64,000 nt of DNA from Dietzia lutea (GTDB lineage: Bacteria; Actinomycetota; Actinomycetes; Mycobacteriales; Mycobacteriaceae): assembly GCF_003096075.1 (NCBI RefSeq), contig NZ_CP015449.1:806001-870000 (forward strand), in the 5' to 3' direction. The notes under the pieces are model-generated. The model made no database searches, had not been told where the DNA came from, and saw only the letters and a program-made list of their open reading frames with translations. The position numbers and the translations under genes were made by a program. This document shows positions 53,500-62,989 of the stretch, piece by piece. Each line of letters starts with the position of its first letter. Position 1 is the stretch's first letter.

Positions 53500-54054
53500 T
53501 CAGCGTGCGTAGAGCTCCATGTGCGGGACCTGCGCCACCAGCCAGGGGCTGAACGCGAACGGCGTGGCGTCGACCGCCGTCCGCACGTCCTCGGGACGGG
53601 CCCAGTGGTGGGCGCACACCTCGTCGGCGCGCGGGTCCAGCTCTGCGCGGATGCGGGCGGTGAACACCGGGCAGATCTCGTTCTCGACGATCCCCGAGTC
53701 GTCGACGGCCCGGTACCGGAAACCCGGCACCGCCGGCTCGATCGAATCGACCCGGGTGCCGAGTTCCTGCTCGGCCCGCCGCACGATCGCCTCCACCGGA
53801 TCCTCGCCCGGCCCGGGGTGACCGCAGAATGAGTTGGTCCAGATGCCGGGCCAGGTCCGCTTGCTCAGTGCCCGCCTCGTGAGAAGGACGCGGCCCTCGT
53901 CGTCGACGACGTGACACGAGAATGCCAGGTGGAGCGGCGAGTCGGTGGTGTGGACGGTGGCCTTGTCCGCGGTGCCGGTCGGCGTCCCGTCCTCGTCGAG
54001 GAGGACGACCATCTCGGGGGCGGCGCCGGGGTGCGGCTCGGACTGGGGTGACAT
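53500..54054 (-). CDS. idi: Isopentenyl-diphosphate delta-isomerase, type 1
   Basis: 184 residues, Nudix fold. Active-site Cys in NSFCGHPGPGE (near 74-84), metal-binding His residues of HLAF and CGH, and Glu in VENEICPVF near 122-130. It interconverts IPP and DMAPP for isoprenoid synthesis. I use ATG 54054 (MSPQSEPHPG); the longer frame lacks support. The 136-base gap upstream to the acyl-CoA dehydrogenase stop is G+C-rich with repeated CGGCCC/GCCGCC units and may hold a terminator. Confidence 0.94.
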   Translation of the reverse strand: MSPQSEPHPGAAPEMVVLLDEDGTPTGTADKATVHTTDSPLHLAFSCHVVDDEGRVLLTRRALSKRTWPGIWTNSFCGHPGPGEDPVEAIVRRAEQELGTRVDSIEPAVPGFRYRAVDDSGIVENEICPVFTARIRAELDPRADEVCAHHWARPEDVRTAVDATPFAFSPWLVAQVPHMELYAR

Positions 54055-54190
54055 GGCTGCCAGCCTAGGCAGTTCCGCGCGCGGCGGTACCGCCACCGAC
54101 GGGCGGACGGCCCGCTCGGGGGAGGGCCGCCGGCCCCGGACCGCAGCCCGCCGTCGGCCCCGCGCCTCGGCCCGCCGCCGGCCGCGCGTC

Positions 54191-55330
54191 TCAGCCCGCG
54201 AGGCTGCGGGCGATCACCAGGCGCTGGATCTGGTTGGTGCCCTCGAAGATCTGGGTGATCTTGGCCTCGCGCATGTACCGCTCGACCGGGAACTCACGGG
54301 TGTAGCCCACGCCGCCCAGGACCTGCACGGCGTCGGTGGTCACCTTCATCGCGGCGTCGGTGGCGGTGAGCTTGGCGATCGAGGCCTCCCGCGAGTACGG
54401 CCGGCCGGCGTCCTTGCGGCGCGCCGCGTCGAGGTACGCCGCCCGGGCCGAGGCCACGGCCGCGGCCATGTCGGCGAGCAGGAACCCCAGGCCCTGGTGG
54501 CCGATGATGGTCTTGCCGAACGCCTCGCGCTCGTTCGCGTAGGCCACCGCGTCGTCGAGCGCGCGCTGCGCGATACCCGTGGCCACTGCCGCGATCCCGA
54601 GGCGGCCCGAGTCCAGGGCGGAGAACGCGATGCGCAGGCCCTCGCCCTCGGCGCCGATGAGCCGGCCCGCGTCGATGCGGGCGCCCTCGTAGGAGGCCGT
54701 GGTGGTGGGCACGCCGTTGAGGCCCATCTTGTCCTCTGGCTTGCCGAAGTGCAGGTTCTCCGTCTCGCGCGGCACGAGCAGACAGGAGATGCCGCGCGAG
54801 CCCTCGCCGGTGCGGACGAAGGTGTTGTAGACGTCGGCGATCCCGCCGTGGGTGATCCACGACTTGGTGCCGGTCACCACGTACGCGTCACCGTCCCGCT
54901 CGGCGCGGCACCGCAGGGCGGCGGCGTCCGACCCGGCCTGCGGTTCGGACAGCGAGTACGCACCGATCTGCTCGCCGGCGAGCAGGCCGGGCAGCCACTC
55001 GGCCTTCTGCTCGTCGGTGCCGGCGGTGGCCAGCGGGAAGCAGGACAGCCCGTGCACGCTCGTGGCCACCGCGACGGCCGCCCACCGGGCGCCGAGCTCC
55101 TCGAGGACCTGCAGGTACACCTCGTACGGCTGGTCGCCGCCGCCGAACTCCTCCGGGTAGGGCAGGCCGAGCAGGCCGACCTCGCCGAGCTGGGCGAACA
55201 GCCCTTCGGGGTAGGTGTGGTTCCGCTCGTGCTCCGCGGCGATCGGCTCGAGGAGCTTGTCCGCGACCGAGCGCGTCATCTCGAGGAGTTCGTACGCCTC
55301 GTCGCTGGGGAGCAGTCGGTCCACGGCCAT
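54191..55330 (-). CDS. Acyl-CoA dehydrogenase, short/branched-chain type
   Basis: 379 residues, the standard length. AYSLSEPQAGSDAAAL near 123-138 and SWITHG near 158-163 are FAD and substrate segments, EAFGKTIIGHQGLGFLLADM near 267-286, VLGGVGYTREFPVERYMREA near 332-351 and the catalytic Glu363 in FEGTNQIQR, as in butyryl-CoA-type enzymes. GGAGGA precedes ATG 55330. Divergent from the acyl-CoA synthetase at 55477. No KstR box is seen in the 146-base gap, so it is probably outside the sterol regulon. Confidence 0.93.
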   Translation of the reverse strand: MAVDRLLPSDEAYELLEMTRSVADKLLEPIAAEHERNHTYPEGLFAQLGEVGLLGLPYPEEFGGGDQPYEVYLQVLEELGARWAAVAVATSVHGLSCFPLATAGTDEQKAEWLPGLLAGEQIGAYSLSEPQAGSDAAALRCRAERDGDAYVVTGTKSWITHGGIADVYNTFVRTGEGSRGISCLLVPRETENLHFGKPEDKMGLNGVPTTTASYEGARIDAGRLIGAEGEGLRIAFSALDSGRLGIAAVATGIAQRALDDAVAYANEREAFGKTIIGHQGLGFLLADMAAAVASARAAYLDAARRKDAGRPYSREASIAKLTATDAAMKVTTDAVQVLGGVGYTREFPVERYMREAKITQIFEGTNQIQRLVIARSLAG

Positions 55331-55476
55331 GGGGGTCCTCCGGGTAGTGCGGGAAAGATACTGGGTCCCATTAGAGTGCACACCCGGATCGCGGGCTTTG
55401 TAGCCCCGAAAGCGGGGGTGCCCGTCGGTGGGTGGTGGTGGTGCTCACCCCGCCGACTGGACCAGAATCGCCGTCT

Positions 55477-57120
55477 ATGACCGAGAACACCGCGTCGAAC
55501 ACCGCGTCCACGCCCCTGTCGCCGGAGGAACTGCTGGCGATCTACGACGTCCCCGGCGCGAGCGCCGCGGAGTTCCTGTGCGACCGGCACGACCCGGACG
55601 CGGTCGCGTTCACCGTCATCGACCCGGACCTGTCCGGTCGCGACATCACCTACGGCGAGCTGCGCACGGAGAGCGAGAAGGTCGCCGCCGCCCTGGCCGC
55701 GCTGGGGGTGTCCGAGGGCGACCGCGTGGCCACGCTCATGTCCAAGTCCGCCGACCTGGTGTTCACGCTCATGGGGATCTGGCGGCTCGGCGCCGTCCAC
55801 ATGCCGCTGTTCACCGCGTTCGCCTGGCCGGCCATCGAGATGCGCATCACCGGCGGCGACGCGAGGGTGATCGTCTCCGACGCCGACCAGCGCGGCAAGC
55901 TCGAGTCCACGTCCGTGCCGGTCGTCGTCGCGGGCCTGGCCGACTGCCCCGGCGCCCGCGAGGGGGACCTCGACCTGGCCACCATCGTCGCGGCGCAGGA
56001 GCCCGGTCGCCCCGCCGCGGTCACCGGGCCGGACGCCGGCATGGTCATGCTCTTCACCTCCGGTACGACGGGCACCCCGAAGGGGGTCGTCGTGCCGGTG
56101 CGCGCGCTGGCCGCGTTCCACCAGTACATCGAGACCGGCCTGGACGTGCGCGCGGACGACGTGTTCTGGAACGGCGCCGATCCCGGCTGGGCGTACGGCC
56201 TGTACTACGGCATCCTCGGCCCGCTGGCGGTGGGTCGCCGCAGCCTGCTGCTGCACGCGCGCTACACGCCGGAGCTGGCCTTCGCCGTGCTGCAGTACTA
56301 CCGCGTCACCAACTTCGCCGCCGCCCCGACCGTGTACCGGACGATGCGCGCCAAGCGCGACATCGCGCCGGCCGACGTGAAGCTCCGCCGCGCCTCGGCC
56401 GCCGGCGAGCCGCTCACCCCCGAGGTGATCGAGTGGTCGACCGAGCAGTTCGGGGTCGAGGTGCGCGACCAGTACGGCCAGACCGAGCACGGCATGTTCA
56501 TCATCAACCCGTGGCACGACTCCCTGCGCGAGGACGTCCGCCCCGGCTCGATGGGCGTGCCCCTACCGGGCTGGTCGTGCACCGTGCTGGCCGCGGACTC
56601 CGACGAGCCGGCGCCCGTCGGGGAGCTGGGCCGCGTGGCGATCGACGTGCCCGCCAGCCCGCTCATGTGGTTCACCGGCTACCACGAGGCGCCGGAGAAG
56701 ACCGCCGAGCGGTTCAGCGCGGACGGCCGCTGGTACTACACCGGTGACGCGGCCAAGCTCGACGCCGACGGCCACTTCTACTTCTCCAGCCGCGACGACG
56801 ACGTCATCATCATGTCCGGCTACCGCATCGGGCCGTTCGACGTGGAGTCCGTCCTGGCCAAGCACCCGGACGTCCTCGAGTCGGCGGTGATCGGCGTGCC
56901 CGACGAGCTGGCCGGTGAGGTGCTCGAGGCCTACGTCGTCCTGCGTGAGGGCGTCGACGGCGGCCCGGAGGCCGAGTCCGCGCTGCAGAAGTGGGTGAAG
57001 ACCGAGTTCGCGGCCCACGCCTTCCCGAGGAAGGTCCACTTCGTGCGCGAGCTGCCCAAGACCCCGTCGGGCAAGATCCAGCGCTTCCTGCTGCGCAAGG
57101 AGCGCTCCGGGCAGGCCTGA
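55477..57120 (+). CDS. AMP-forming acyl-CoA synthetase (acetyl-CoA-synthetase-like)
   Basis: 547 residues, ANL superfamily, medium-chain/acetyl-CoA-synthetase branch. MLFTSGTTGTPKGVV near 193-207, DQYGQTEHGMF (A5) near 334-344, YYTGDAAKLDADGHFYF hinge near 423-440, SGYRIGPFDVES near 450-461 and the catalytic Lys in KTPSGKIQRF at the C-terminus. Pocket motif NGADPGWAYG near 232-241 is typical of short/medium acids. ATG 55477 is preferred to an in-frame upstream start. It probably feeds the divergent acyl-CoA dehydrogenase. Confidence 0.92.
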   Translation: MTENTASNTASTPLSPEELLAIYDVPGASAAEFLCDRHDPDAVAFTVIDPDLSGRDITYGELRTESEKVAAALAALGVSEGDRVATLMSKSADLVFTLMGIWRLGAVHMPLFTAFAWPAIEMRITGGDARVIVSDADQRGKLESTSVPVVVAGLADCPGAREGDLDLATIVAAQEPGRPAAVTGPDAGMVMLFTSGTTGTPKGVVVPVRALAAFHQYIETGLDVRADDVFWNGADPGWAYGLYYGILGPLAVGRRSLLLHARYTPELAFAVLQYYRVTNFAAAPTVYRTMRAKRDIAPADVKLRRASAAGEPLTPEVIEWSTEQFGVEVRDQYGQTEHGMFIINPWHDSLREDVRPGSMGVPLPGWSCTVLAADSDEPAPVGELGRVAIDVPASPLMWFTGYHEAPEKTAERFSADGRWYYTGDAAKLDADGHFYFSSRDDDVIIMSGYRIGPFDVESVLAKHPDVLESAVIGVPDELAGEVLEAYVVLREGVDGGPEAESALQKWVKTEFAAHAFPRKVHFVRELPKTPSGKIQRFLLRKERSGQA

Positions 57121-57174
57121 CGGGGCGCGGACCGGGGTGCGGCGGGCCGGCGCGCGGGGAACTACCCTCAGCCC

Positions 57175-58145
57175 ATGACTCCCGCGGCCTCCGTCCGTTC
57201 CTCCGGGTCGGCGGCCCTCGTCGTCGTCGCCCTCATCACGGCGGTCGCGGTGGCCGCCACCGCCGTCGCCACGGCTACCACCGCGACGGCCGCGGCCAAC
57301 CCGTGATCTCCTCGGTCGCCCCCGACCCCTCGGTGCAGTGCTGTGCCGACGGCGGGTTCCACGTCCACGCCACCTCCGACTACTGGGGTGACGGCGCCGG
57401 GCGGCGCCTCGTGCCGCACTTCCGGTCCTTCGACCTGGTGGAGTGGGAGTACGTGGGCGACGAGTTCGCCGCGCCGCCCGCCTGGGCGCCGGCCGGATCG
57501 TTGCTGAGGGCCCCCGACGTGCACCTCACCGACGCCGGGCCGGTCATGTTTTACACGACCGGCGGCGCGGCCCTGTGCATCGGCCGCGCCACCGCTCCCG
57601 TACCGTACGGCCGGTGGGCGCACGACGCCGCGCCGATCGTCTGCTACGGCGCCGACGAGCCCTACCAGGACCTGGACCCGATGGACCGGCGACGGCACCC
57701 CGTCCGGGGCGCGCCCGGCCGATCCGGTGGTGGACCTGCCCGCGCGCCTCACCGCGGTCGCGGACGCGGCGCTCCGACGGGTCGACGACGACGAGGTGCT
57801 CGATCTCCCGATCCGGATCGCGTCCACCGGCACCGCGTACACGGGTGAGCTCAGGCCACGGTCACCGGCCCCGACAAGCGACGGACGGCGCTGCCGGTCG
57901 TGGTCGGGGGCGGGGACCTGCCCGCCGCGCCGGCGGCGGTCGCCGCCGGGGGAGTGCTCGACCGCACGCTCTCCCTGCGCCCGCCCCGCCCGCTGGCCGC
58001 GGGCCGCCACGAGCTGGTGGTGGCGATCGGACCCGCCGGCGGCGCGGCGCAGGAACTGGCGGTGTTCGGGACTCGAGGTGGCCCCGGACGGCTCGCTCTC
58101 TCTGGGGTCCGGTGGGCTCGGATCGGTTCCGCTGGGATCCTGAAG
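57175..58145 (+). pseudogene. Frame-shifted secreted hydrolase remnant (GH43-like segment)
   Basis: ATG 57175 opens a 43-residue frame that is a good signal peptide (Ala/Val core, ending ATAAANP) and then stops at 57304. One frame over, from 57303, coding-quality sequence continues (SSVAPDPSVQCCADGGFHV, later LRAPDVHLTDAGPVMFYT) that resembles the first blades of a family-43 glycosidase. Near 57682 sense passes to another frame (GTPSGARPADPVVDLPARL...IASTGTAYTGE, quoted in parts), near 57848 to a third (ATVTGPDKRRTALPVVVGG), and near 58070 back again (LEVAPDGSLSL). Three or four shifts in under 1 kb mean a decayed gene or sequencing errors. Family assignment is tentative. It occupies the 1,057-base gap after the synthetase. 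Confidence 0.6.
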
Positions 58146-58177
58146 GGCCGGACGCGATTTCGACACGAGGAGGCGAC

Positions 58178-59917
58178 ATGGTCACAGGCGGGGACGACGG
58201 TAACGCCGCGGCGGGCGGCGGGACGGGCGACGTGCCCGGCGGGGCGGGTGACGCACCCGACGGGGTGGCGGACGCGCCCGGCGGGGTGGCGGACGACCGC
58301 AGGCTCGTCATGGCGCCGCACCTGCGCGGCCTGGAGCCGGACCCCCACCGCGGGGTCGAGGTCGACCAGAAGTCGCCGGGCGAACTCGACGAGGCCGTAC
58401 CGCGCGGGGAGTTTATCCGGAGTGTCGTGGGCACGATCGCGGGGCTGGCCGTGGCCGCCCTGGTCTATCTGGTCATGCCGGGCGACCTCGCCCATAACGC
58501 CCGCCTCACCGCGGCGGTGGCGGTGCTGCTCGGCATCTGGTGGATGACCGAGTGCATCCCCATCCCGGCGACCGCGCTGGTGCCGCTCATCGCGTTCCCG
58601 GTGCTCGGCGACGACATTTCGGTCGACGACGTGGGCGCCCAGTACGGCAACAACATCATCTTCCTGTTCATGGGCGGCTTCCTCATCGCGATCGCCATGC
58701 AGCGGTGGAACCTGCACCGGCGGATCGCCCTGCTGACGGTCCGCGCGATGGGCACCCGGTCCACGCGCGTGATCGCCGGGTTCATGATCGCGACCGGGTT
58801 CCTGAGCATGTGGGTGTCGAACACCGCGACCGCCGTGATGATGCTGCCGATCGGCGTGTCGGTGCTGATGCTGGCCTCGGAGCTCGGCGGCGGCGACGGC
58901 GACGGGAAGACCGCGATGCCGGAGATGGACCCGCAGGAGGATCCGAACTCCGATGCGGTCAAGGAGGCGGTGATCCGGTCGAACTTCGGCACCGCCCTCA
59001 TGCTCGGCATCGCGTACGCGGCGTCGGTCGGGTCGCTGGCCACCATCATCGGGACCCCGCCCAACACGCTGCTCGCGGGCTACCTCAGCGCGGAGCACGA
59101 CATCCAGTTGGGCTTCGGCCAGTGGATGCTGGTCGGGCTGCCGCTGGCGCTGGTCATGCTGGTGATCACCTGGCTCCTGCTCACCAAGGTGTTGTTCAAG
59201 CCGGAGATCGAGCGGATCCCCGGTGGACGCAAGCTGTTCGACGACGAGCTGCGCAGACTCGGCCCCACGTCGCGGGGCGAGAAGCGCGTCCTGGCCGTCT
59301 TCGTGGCGGCCGCCGTGTCGTGGGTGGCCGTCCCGCTGGTGTTCGAGGAGCCGCCCATCTCGGACGCGGGCATCGCGCTCGCGGCCGGCCTGCTGCTGTT
59401 CCTGCTGCCCGCCGGTACCGAGCGGGGCGTGCGGTTGCTCACCTGGGACGCCGCGCTGGCTCTGCCCTGGGGTGTCCTGCTGCTGTTCGGCGGCGGCCTG
59501 GCGCTGTCCTCGCAGTTCTCCGGCTCGGGGCTCACCGACTGGATCGGCGCTCAGGCCGGGGCGCTCGGGGCATTGCCGGTCGTCCTGCTGGTGGTGGTCG
59601 CCGCGACGGGGATCCTCTTCCTCACCGAGCTGACGAGCAACACCGCCACCGCCGCGACGTTCCTGCCGGTGGCCGGCGGCGTCGCCCTGGGGCTGGGCCT
59701 GGACCCGATGCTGCTCGCGGTGCCGGTCGCGCTGGCCGCCACGTGCGCGTTCATGCTCCCGGTGGCGACCCCGCCCAACGCGATCGCCTACGGCTCCGGG
59801 TACGTGACGATCGGGCAGATGATCCGGGGCGGCCTGTGGCTCAACCTCATCGGGATCGTGCTCATCACGCTGGTCACCATGACGCTGCTGGTGTGGGTGT
59901 TCGGGCTGACCGTCTGA
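58178..59917 (+). CDS. DASS-family (SLC13) dicarboxylate/anion sodium symporter
   Basis: 579 residues. A ~75-residue Gly/Asp/Ala-rich cytoplasmic lead precedes 11-12 membrane helices. The two family signature loops are visible: SNTATAVMMLPIG near 222-234 and SNTATAATFLPVAGG near 487-501. IIGTPPNT near 291-298 and ATPPNAIAYGSG near 529-540 are the paired substrate and sodium hairpins. It imports C4-dicarboxylates, citrate or similar anions. GAGGAGG sits 5 bases before ATG 58178; the long upstream open frame is shadow of the decayed gene. Confidence 0.92.
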   Translation: MVTGGDDGNAAAGGGTGDVPGGAGDAPDGVADAPGGVADDRRLVMAPHLRGLEPDPHRGVEVDQKSPGELDEAVPRGEFIRSVVGTIAGLAVAALVYLVMPGDLAHNARLTAAVAVLLGIWWMTECIPIPATALVPLIAFPVLGDDISVDDVGAQYGNNIIFLFMGGFLIAIAMQRWNLHRRIALLTVRAMGTRSTRVIAGFMIATGFLSMWVSNTATAVMMLPIGVSVLMLASELGGGDGDGKTAMPEMDPQEDPNSDAVKEAVIRSNFGTALMLGIAYAASVGSLATIIGTPPNTLLAGYLSAEHDIQLGFGQWMLVGLPLALVMLVITWLLLTKVLFKPEIERIPGGRKLFDDELRRLGPTSRGEKRVLAVFVAAAVSWVAVPLVFEEPPISDAGIALAAGLLLFLLPAGTERGVRLLTWDAALALPWGVLLLFGGGLALSSQFSGSGLTDWIGAQAGALGALPVVLLVVVAATGILFLTELTSNTATAATFLPVAGGVALGLGLDPMLLAVPVALAATCAFMLPVATPPNAIAYGSGYVTIGQMIRGGLWLNLIGIVLITLVTMTLLVWVFGLTV

Positions 59918-59981
59918 CCCGGCCCGTCCGCCTCGGCGCGGAGAATTGGGCGGGCGATCAGCCGGGCGCTAGCGTCGGGGC

Positions 59982-61157
59982 ATGCCCGTCGCACGCGAAC
60001 CCTCCCGCCGCTCGGCCGTCGAACCGTTCCACGTGATGAGCGTCCTCGCGGCCGCGGCCAGGCGCCAGGAGACCCACGGGGACGTGATCTCCCTGTGCGC
60101 CGGGCAGCCCTCGACCCCGGCCCCGGCGCCGGTACTGGCCGCGGCACGCCGGGCTCTGGACACCGAGATCCTCGGCTACACCGAGGCCGTGGGCATCCGG
60201 CCCCTGCGTGAGGTGATCGCCGCGTATCACCGGCGACGGGACGGGGTGGACGTGAGCGCCGACGACGTCGTCGTCACCACCGGTTCCTCCGGCGGCTTCA
60301 CCGCGCTCTTCCTCGCCGCGTTCGACCCCGGCGACACCGTGGTCATGGCGCGCCCCGGCTACCCCGCCTACCGCAACACCCTCCAAGCGCTGGGGTGCCG
60401 CGTCCACGAGATCGCCTGCGGTGCGGACACGCGGTACCAGCCCTCCGTCGCACGGCTCGAGGCGGTCACCGCCGAGCTCGGCCACGCGCCCGCCGGGCTC
60501 GTCGTCGCCAGCCCCGCCAACCCCACCGGCACGATCATCGACGCGGACGAGCTCGCCGCACTGGCCCGGTGGTGCGAGTCCAGCGGCACGCTGCTGATCA
60601 GCGACGAGATCTACCACGGCGTCACCTACGGCCGGGAGTGCGCGAGCGCGTGGCGGACCAGCCGCGAGGCGGTGGTCATGGGCTCGGTGTCCAAGTACTT
60701 CTCCATGACCGGCTGGCGCATCGGCTGGATGCTGTTGCCCGAGTACCTCCGCGAGCCCGTCGACCGGCTCGTGGGGAACCTGACGATCTGTCCACCCGCC
60801 GACGCGCAGTTCGCGGCCGTCGCCGCCTTCACCGACGACTCGACCGCCGAGCTCGACCTCCACGTCCAGCGCTACGCCCGCAACCGCGACCTCGTGCTGC
60901 GACGGCTGGGCGAGCTCGGGGTGGGGGAGATCGCCCCGCCCGACGGCGCCTTCTACGCCTACTTCGACGTCTCCCGCTGGACCGACGACTCGGTGGCGTG
61001 GTGCGCGCGGATCCTCCACCGCACCGGGGTCGCTCTCACGCCGGGCGTGGACTTCGACACCGTCGACGGCCGCCACACCGTCCGGCTGAGCTTCGCGGGG
61101 GCGACCGACGAGATCGCCGAGGCCATGGACCGGCTCGAGGCGGAACTGGCCCGGTAG
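59982..61157 (+). CDS. PLP-dependent class I/II aminotransferase
   Basis: 391 residues, fold-type I. TGSSGGFTALFLAAFDPGD near 101-119, ASPANPTGTIID near 178-189, SDEIYHGVTYG near 211-221 (PLP-binding Asp and Tyr) and the Schiff-base Lys in GSVSKYFSMTGWRIGW near 237-252. RHTVRLSF near the C-terminus carries the carboxylate-binding Arg. Family members include AspB/AspC-type and alanine-type enzymes; substrate is not decided by sequence. It stands alone 64 bases after the transporter. Confidence 0.9.
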   Translation: MPVAREPSRRSAVEPFHVMSVLAAAARRQETHGDVISLCAGQPSTPAPAPVLAAARRALDTEILGYTEAVGIRPLREVIAAYHRRRDGVDVSADDVVVTTGSSGGFTALFLAAFDPGDTVVMARPGYPAYRNTLQALGCRVHEIACGADTRYQPSVARLEAVTAELGHAPAGLVVASPANPTGTIIDADELAALARWCESSGTLLISDEIYHGVTYGRECASAWRTSREAVVMGSVSKYFSMTGWRIGWMLLPEYLREPVDRLVGNLTICPPADAQFAAVAAFTDDSTAELDLHVQRYARNRDLVLRRLGELGVGEIAPPDGAFYAYFDVSRWTDDSVAWCARILHRTGVALTPGVDFDTVDGRHTVRLSFAGATDEIAEAMDRLEAELAR

Positions 61158-61188
61158 GCGCCGGCCCGCGGGCGCCACGGGCTTCGAG

Positions 61189-61233
61189 GACGTGGCGTCC
61201 CCGCCGGTGCCCGACGTGGCGTCCCCGCCGGTG
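61189..61233. repeat. Two tandem 24-base units
   Basis: GTGGCGTCCCCGCCGGTG occurs twice at 24-base spacing in the gap between the aminotransferase and the 47-residue gene. The copies are identical over 21 bases. It may be leader sequence of the small gene. Confidence 0.6.
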
Positions 61234-61257
61234 GCGCCGGGCCGCTACCGTCAGCGC

Positions 61258-61401
61258 ATGGGTTCCGCCGAGATCATCACCGCCAGCGTCTACACCACCC
61301 GGCCGTGGCTGCTGCTGCAGGCGCCGCTGACGGTCGAGCAGGTCTACCTCAACGCCCGCGAGATCCTCGCCGGGTCCACCGGCGGCTCGGTGATCTCCTG
61401 A
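61258..61401 (+). CDS. Possible 47-residue protein
   Basis: A short frame from ATG 61258 to TGA 61399-61401, 22 bases before purB. The composition is not that of a shadow (few Arg, several Thr/Ile/Leu/Val; YTTRPWLLLQAPLTVEQVYL in the middle). No clear ribosome site: upstream is GCCGCTACCGTCAGCGC. No domain recognised. It could be a leader or partner gene of purB, or not coding. An in-frame ATG/GTG start further up would include the tandem repeats. Confidence 0.4.
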   Translation: MGSAEIITASVYTTRPWLLLQAPLTVEQVYLNAREILAGSTGGSVIS

Positions 61402-61423
61402 TCGGGCTGCGATACTGGAGGAC

Positions 61424-62881
61424 GTGACCGCCCAGAACGCCTCGCCCGCCCGGGCCGCCAAGCCCCGGATCTCCAACGTCCTCGCCTCGCGCTACGCGAG
61501 CGTCGACCTGGCCACGCTGTGGTCCGCCGAGCACAAGATCGTGCTGGAGCGCCAGCTGTGGATCGCGGTACTCCGCGCCCAGCGCGACCTGGGGATCGAC
61601 GTCCCAGACGGCGTGATCGAGGCCTACGAGGCGGTGATCGACCGCGTCGACCTCGCGTCGATCGCCGAACGTGAGCGGGTCACCCGGCACGACGTCAAGG
61701 CCCGCATCGAGGAGTTCAACGATCTCGCCGGGCACGAGCACATCCACAAGGGCATGACGAGCCGGGACCTCACCGAGAACGTCGAGCAGCTGCAGGTGGT
61801 GCGCTCGCTCGAGCTGGTGCGCGACCGGGGCGTCGCCGCGGCCCGTCGCCTGGCCGAGCACGCCGTGGCCCACCGCGACACGGTCATGGCGGGACGCAGC
61901 CACAACGTCGCCGCGCAGGCCACCACCCTCGGTAAGCGCTTCGCCTCCGCCGCCGACGAGCTGCTGGTCGCACTCGAGCGGGTCGAGTCGCTCCTCGAGC
62001 GGTATCCGCTGCGCGGCATCAAGGGCCCGATGGGCACCGCTCAGGACATGCTCGACCTCCTCGGCGGGGACGCCGCCAAGATGGCCGAGCTCGAGGGGCG
62101 GATCGCCGAGCACCTGGGCTTCGCCCGCACCTTCGACTCGGTCGGGCAGGTCTACCCGCGGTCGCTGGACCACGAGGTCGTCTCCGCGCTCGTGCAGCTC
62201 GGGGCGGGCCCGTCCTCGCTGGCGCAGACCATCCGCCTCATGGCCGGTCACGAGCTCGTCACCGAGGGCTTCCAGCCCGGGCAGGTCGGCTCGTCGGCGA
62301 TGCCGCACAAGATGAACACCCGCTCGTGCGAGCGGGTCAACGGCCTGCAGGTGGTCCTGCGCGGCTACGGCTCCATGGCCGCCGAGCTCGCGGGCGCGCA
62401 GTGGAACGAGGGCGACGTGTTCTGCTCGGTGGTCCGTCGCGTCGCGCTGCCGGACGCGTTCTTCGCGCTGGACGGCATGTTCGAGACCTTCCTGACCGTC
62501 CTCGACGAGTTCGGCGCCTACCCCGCGGTGATCGACAAGGAGCTGCAGCGCTACCTGCCGTTCCTCGCCACCACCAAGGTGCTCATGGCCGCGGTGCGCG
62601 CCGGGGTCGGTCGCGAGCTCGCCCACGAGGCGATCAAGGAGAACGCCGTCGCCGTGGCCCTGGCCATGCGCGAGGAGGGCCGCGAGCCCGACCTCATCGA
62701 CCGGCTCGCCGCGGACGACCGACTGCCCCTTGACCGCCCGGCGCTGGAGTCGGCGCTGGAGGATCGCGCGGCGTTCGTCGGCGCGGCCGGCGACCAGGTC
62801 GATGCCGTGGCCGCACGCGTCGAGGCGCTCGTCGCCCGCCACCCGGAGGCCGCCGGCTACGCGCCGGGCTCAATTCTGTAG
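61424..62881 (+). CDS. purB: Adenylosuccinate lyase
   Basis: 485 residues, fumarase/aspartase superfamily. HIHKGMTSRDLTEN near 106-119, GRSHNVAAQATTLGKRFA near 157-174 (catalytic His region) and the signature GSSAMPHKMN near 290-299 carrying the catalytic Ser loop. It acts twice in purine synthesis. The C-terminus (ADDRLPLDRPALESALEDRA) is family-like. GTG 61424 has TGGAGG just before it. The same strand carries purD 8 kb upstream, but they are not one operon. Confidence 0.96.
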   Translation: MTAQNASPARAAKPRISNVLASRYASVDLATLWSAEHKIVLERQLWIAVLRAQRDLGIDVPDGVIEAYEAVIDRVDLASIAERERVTRHDVKARIEEFNDLAGHEHIHKGMTSRDLTENVEQLQVVRSLELVRDRGVAAARRLAEHAVAHRDTVMAGRSHNVAAQATTLGKRFASAADELLVALERVESLLERYPLRGIKGPMGTAQDMLDLLGGDAAKMAELEGRIAEHLGFARTFDSVGQVYPRSLDHEVVSALVQLGAGPSSLAQTIRLMAGHELVTEGFQPGQVGSSAMPHKMNTRSCERVNGLQVVLRGYGSMAAELAGAQWNEGDVFCSVVRRVALPDAFFALDGMFETFLTVLDEFGAYPAVIDKELQRYLPFLATTKVLMAAVRAGVGRELAHEAIKENAVAVALAMREEGREPDLIDRLAADDRLPLDRPALESALEDRAAFVGAAGDQVDAVAARVEALVARHPEAAGYAPGSIL

Positions 62882-62989
62882 ACCCCGGGCGGGCCCGTCG
62901 CGCGGCTGCTGTCGTCCCTGCTCCCGTGGATCGGGGGCTGCCGCGCTGCGCACGCGGACCGTGCAGCCGCGCTGGGCACGTGGACCGCG

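Noticed and set aside
57443-58177. In-frame N-terminal extension of the DASS transporter
   Set aside because: The extension is Arg/Pro-rich shadow of the decayed gene; ATG 58178 has a GAGGAGG site directly before it.
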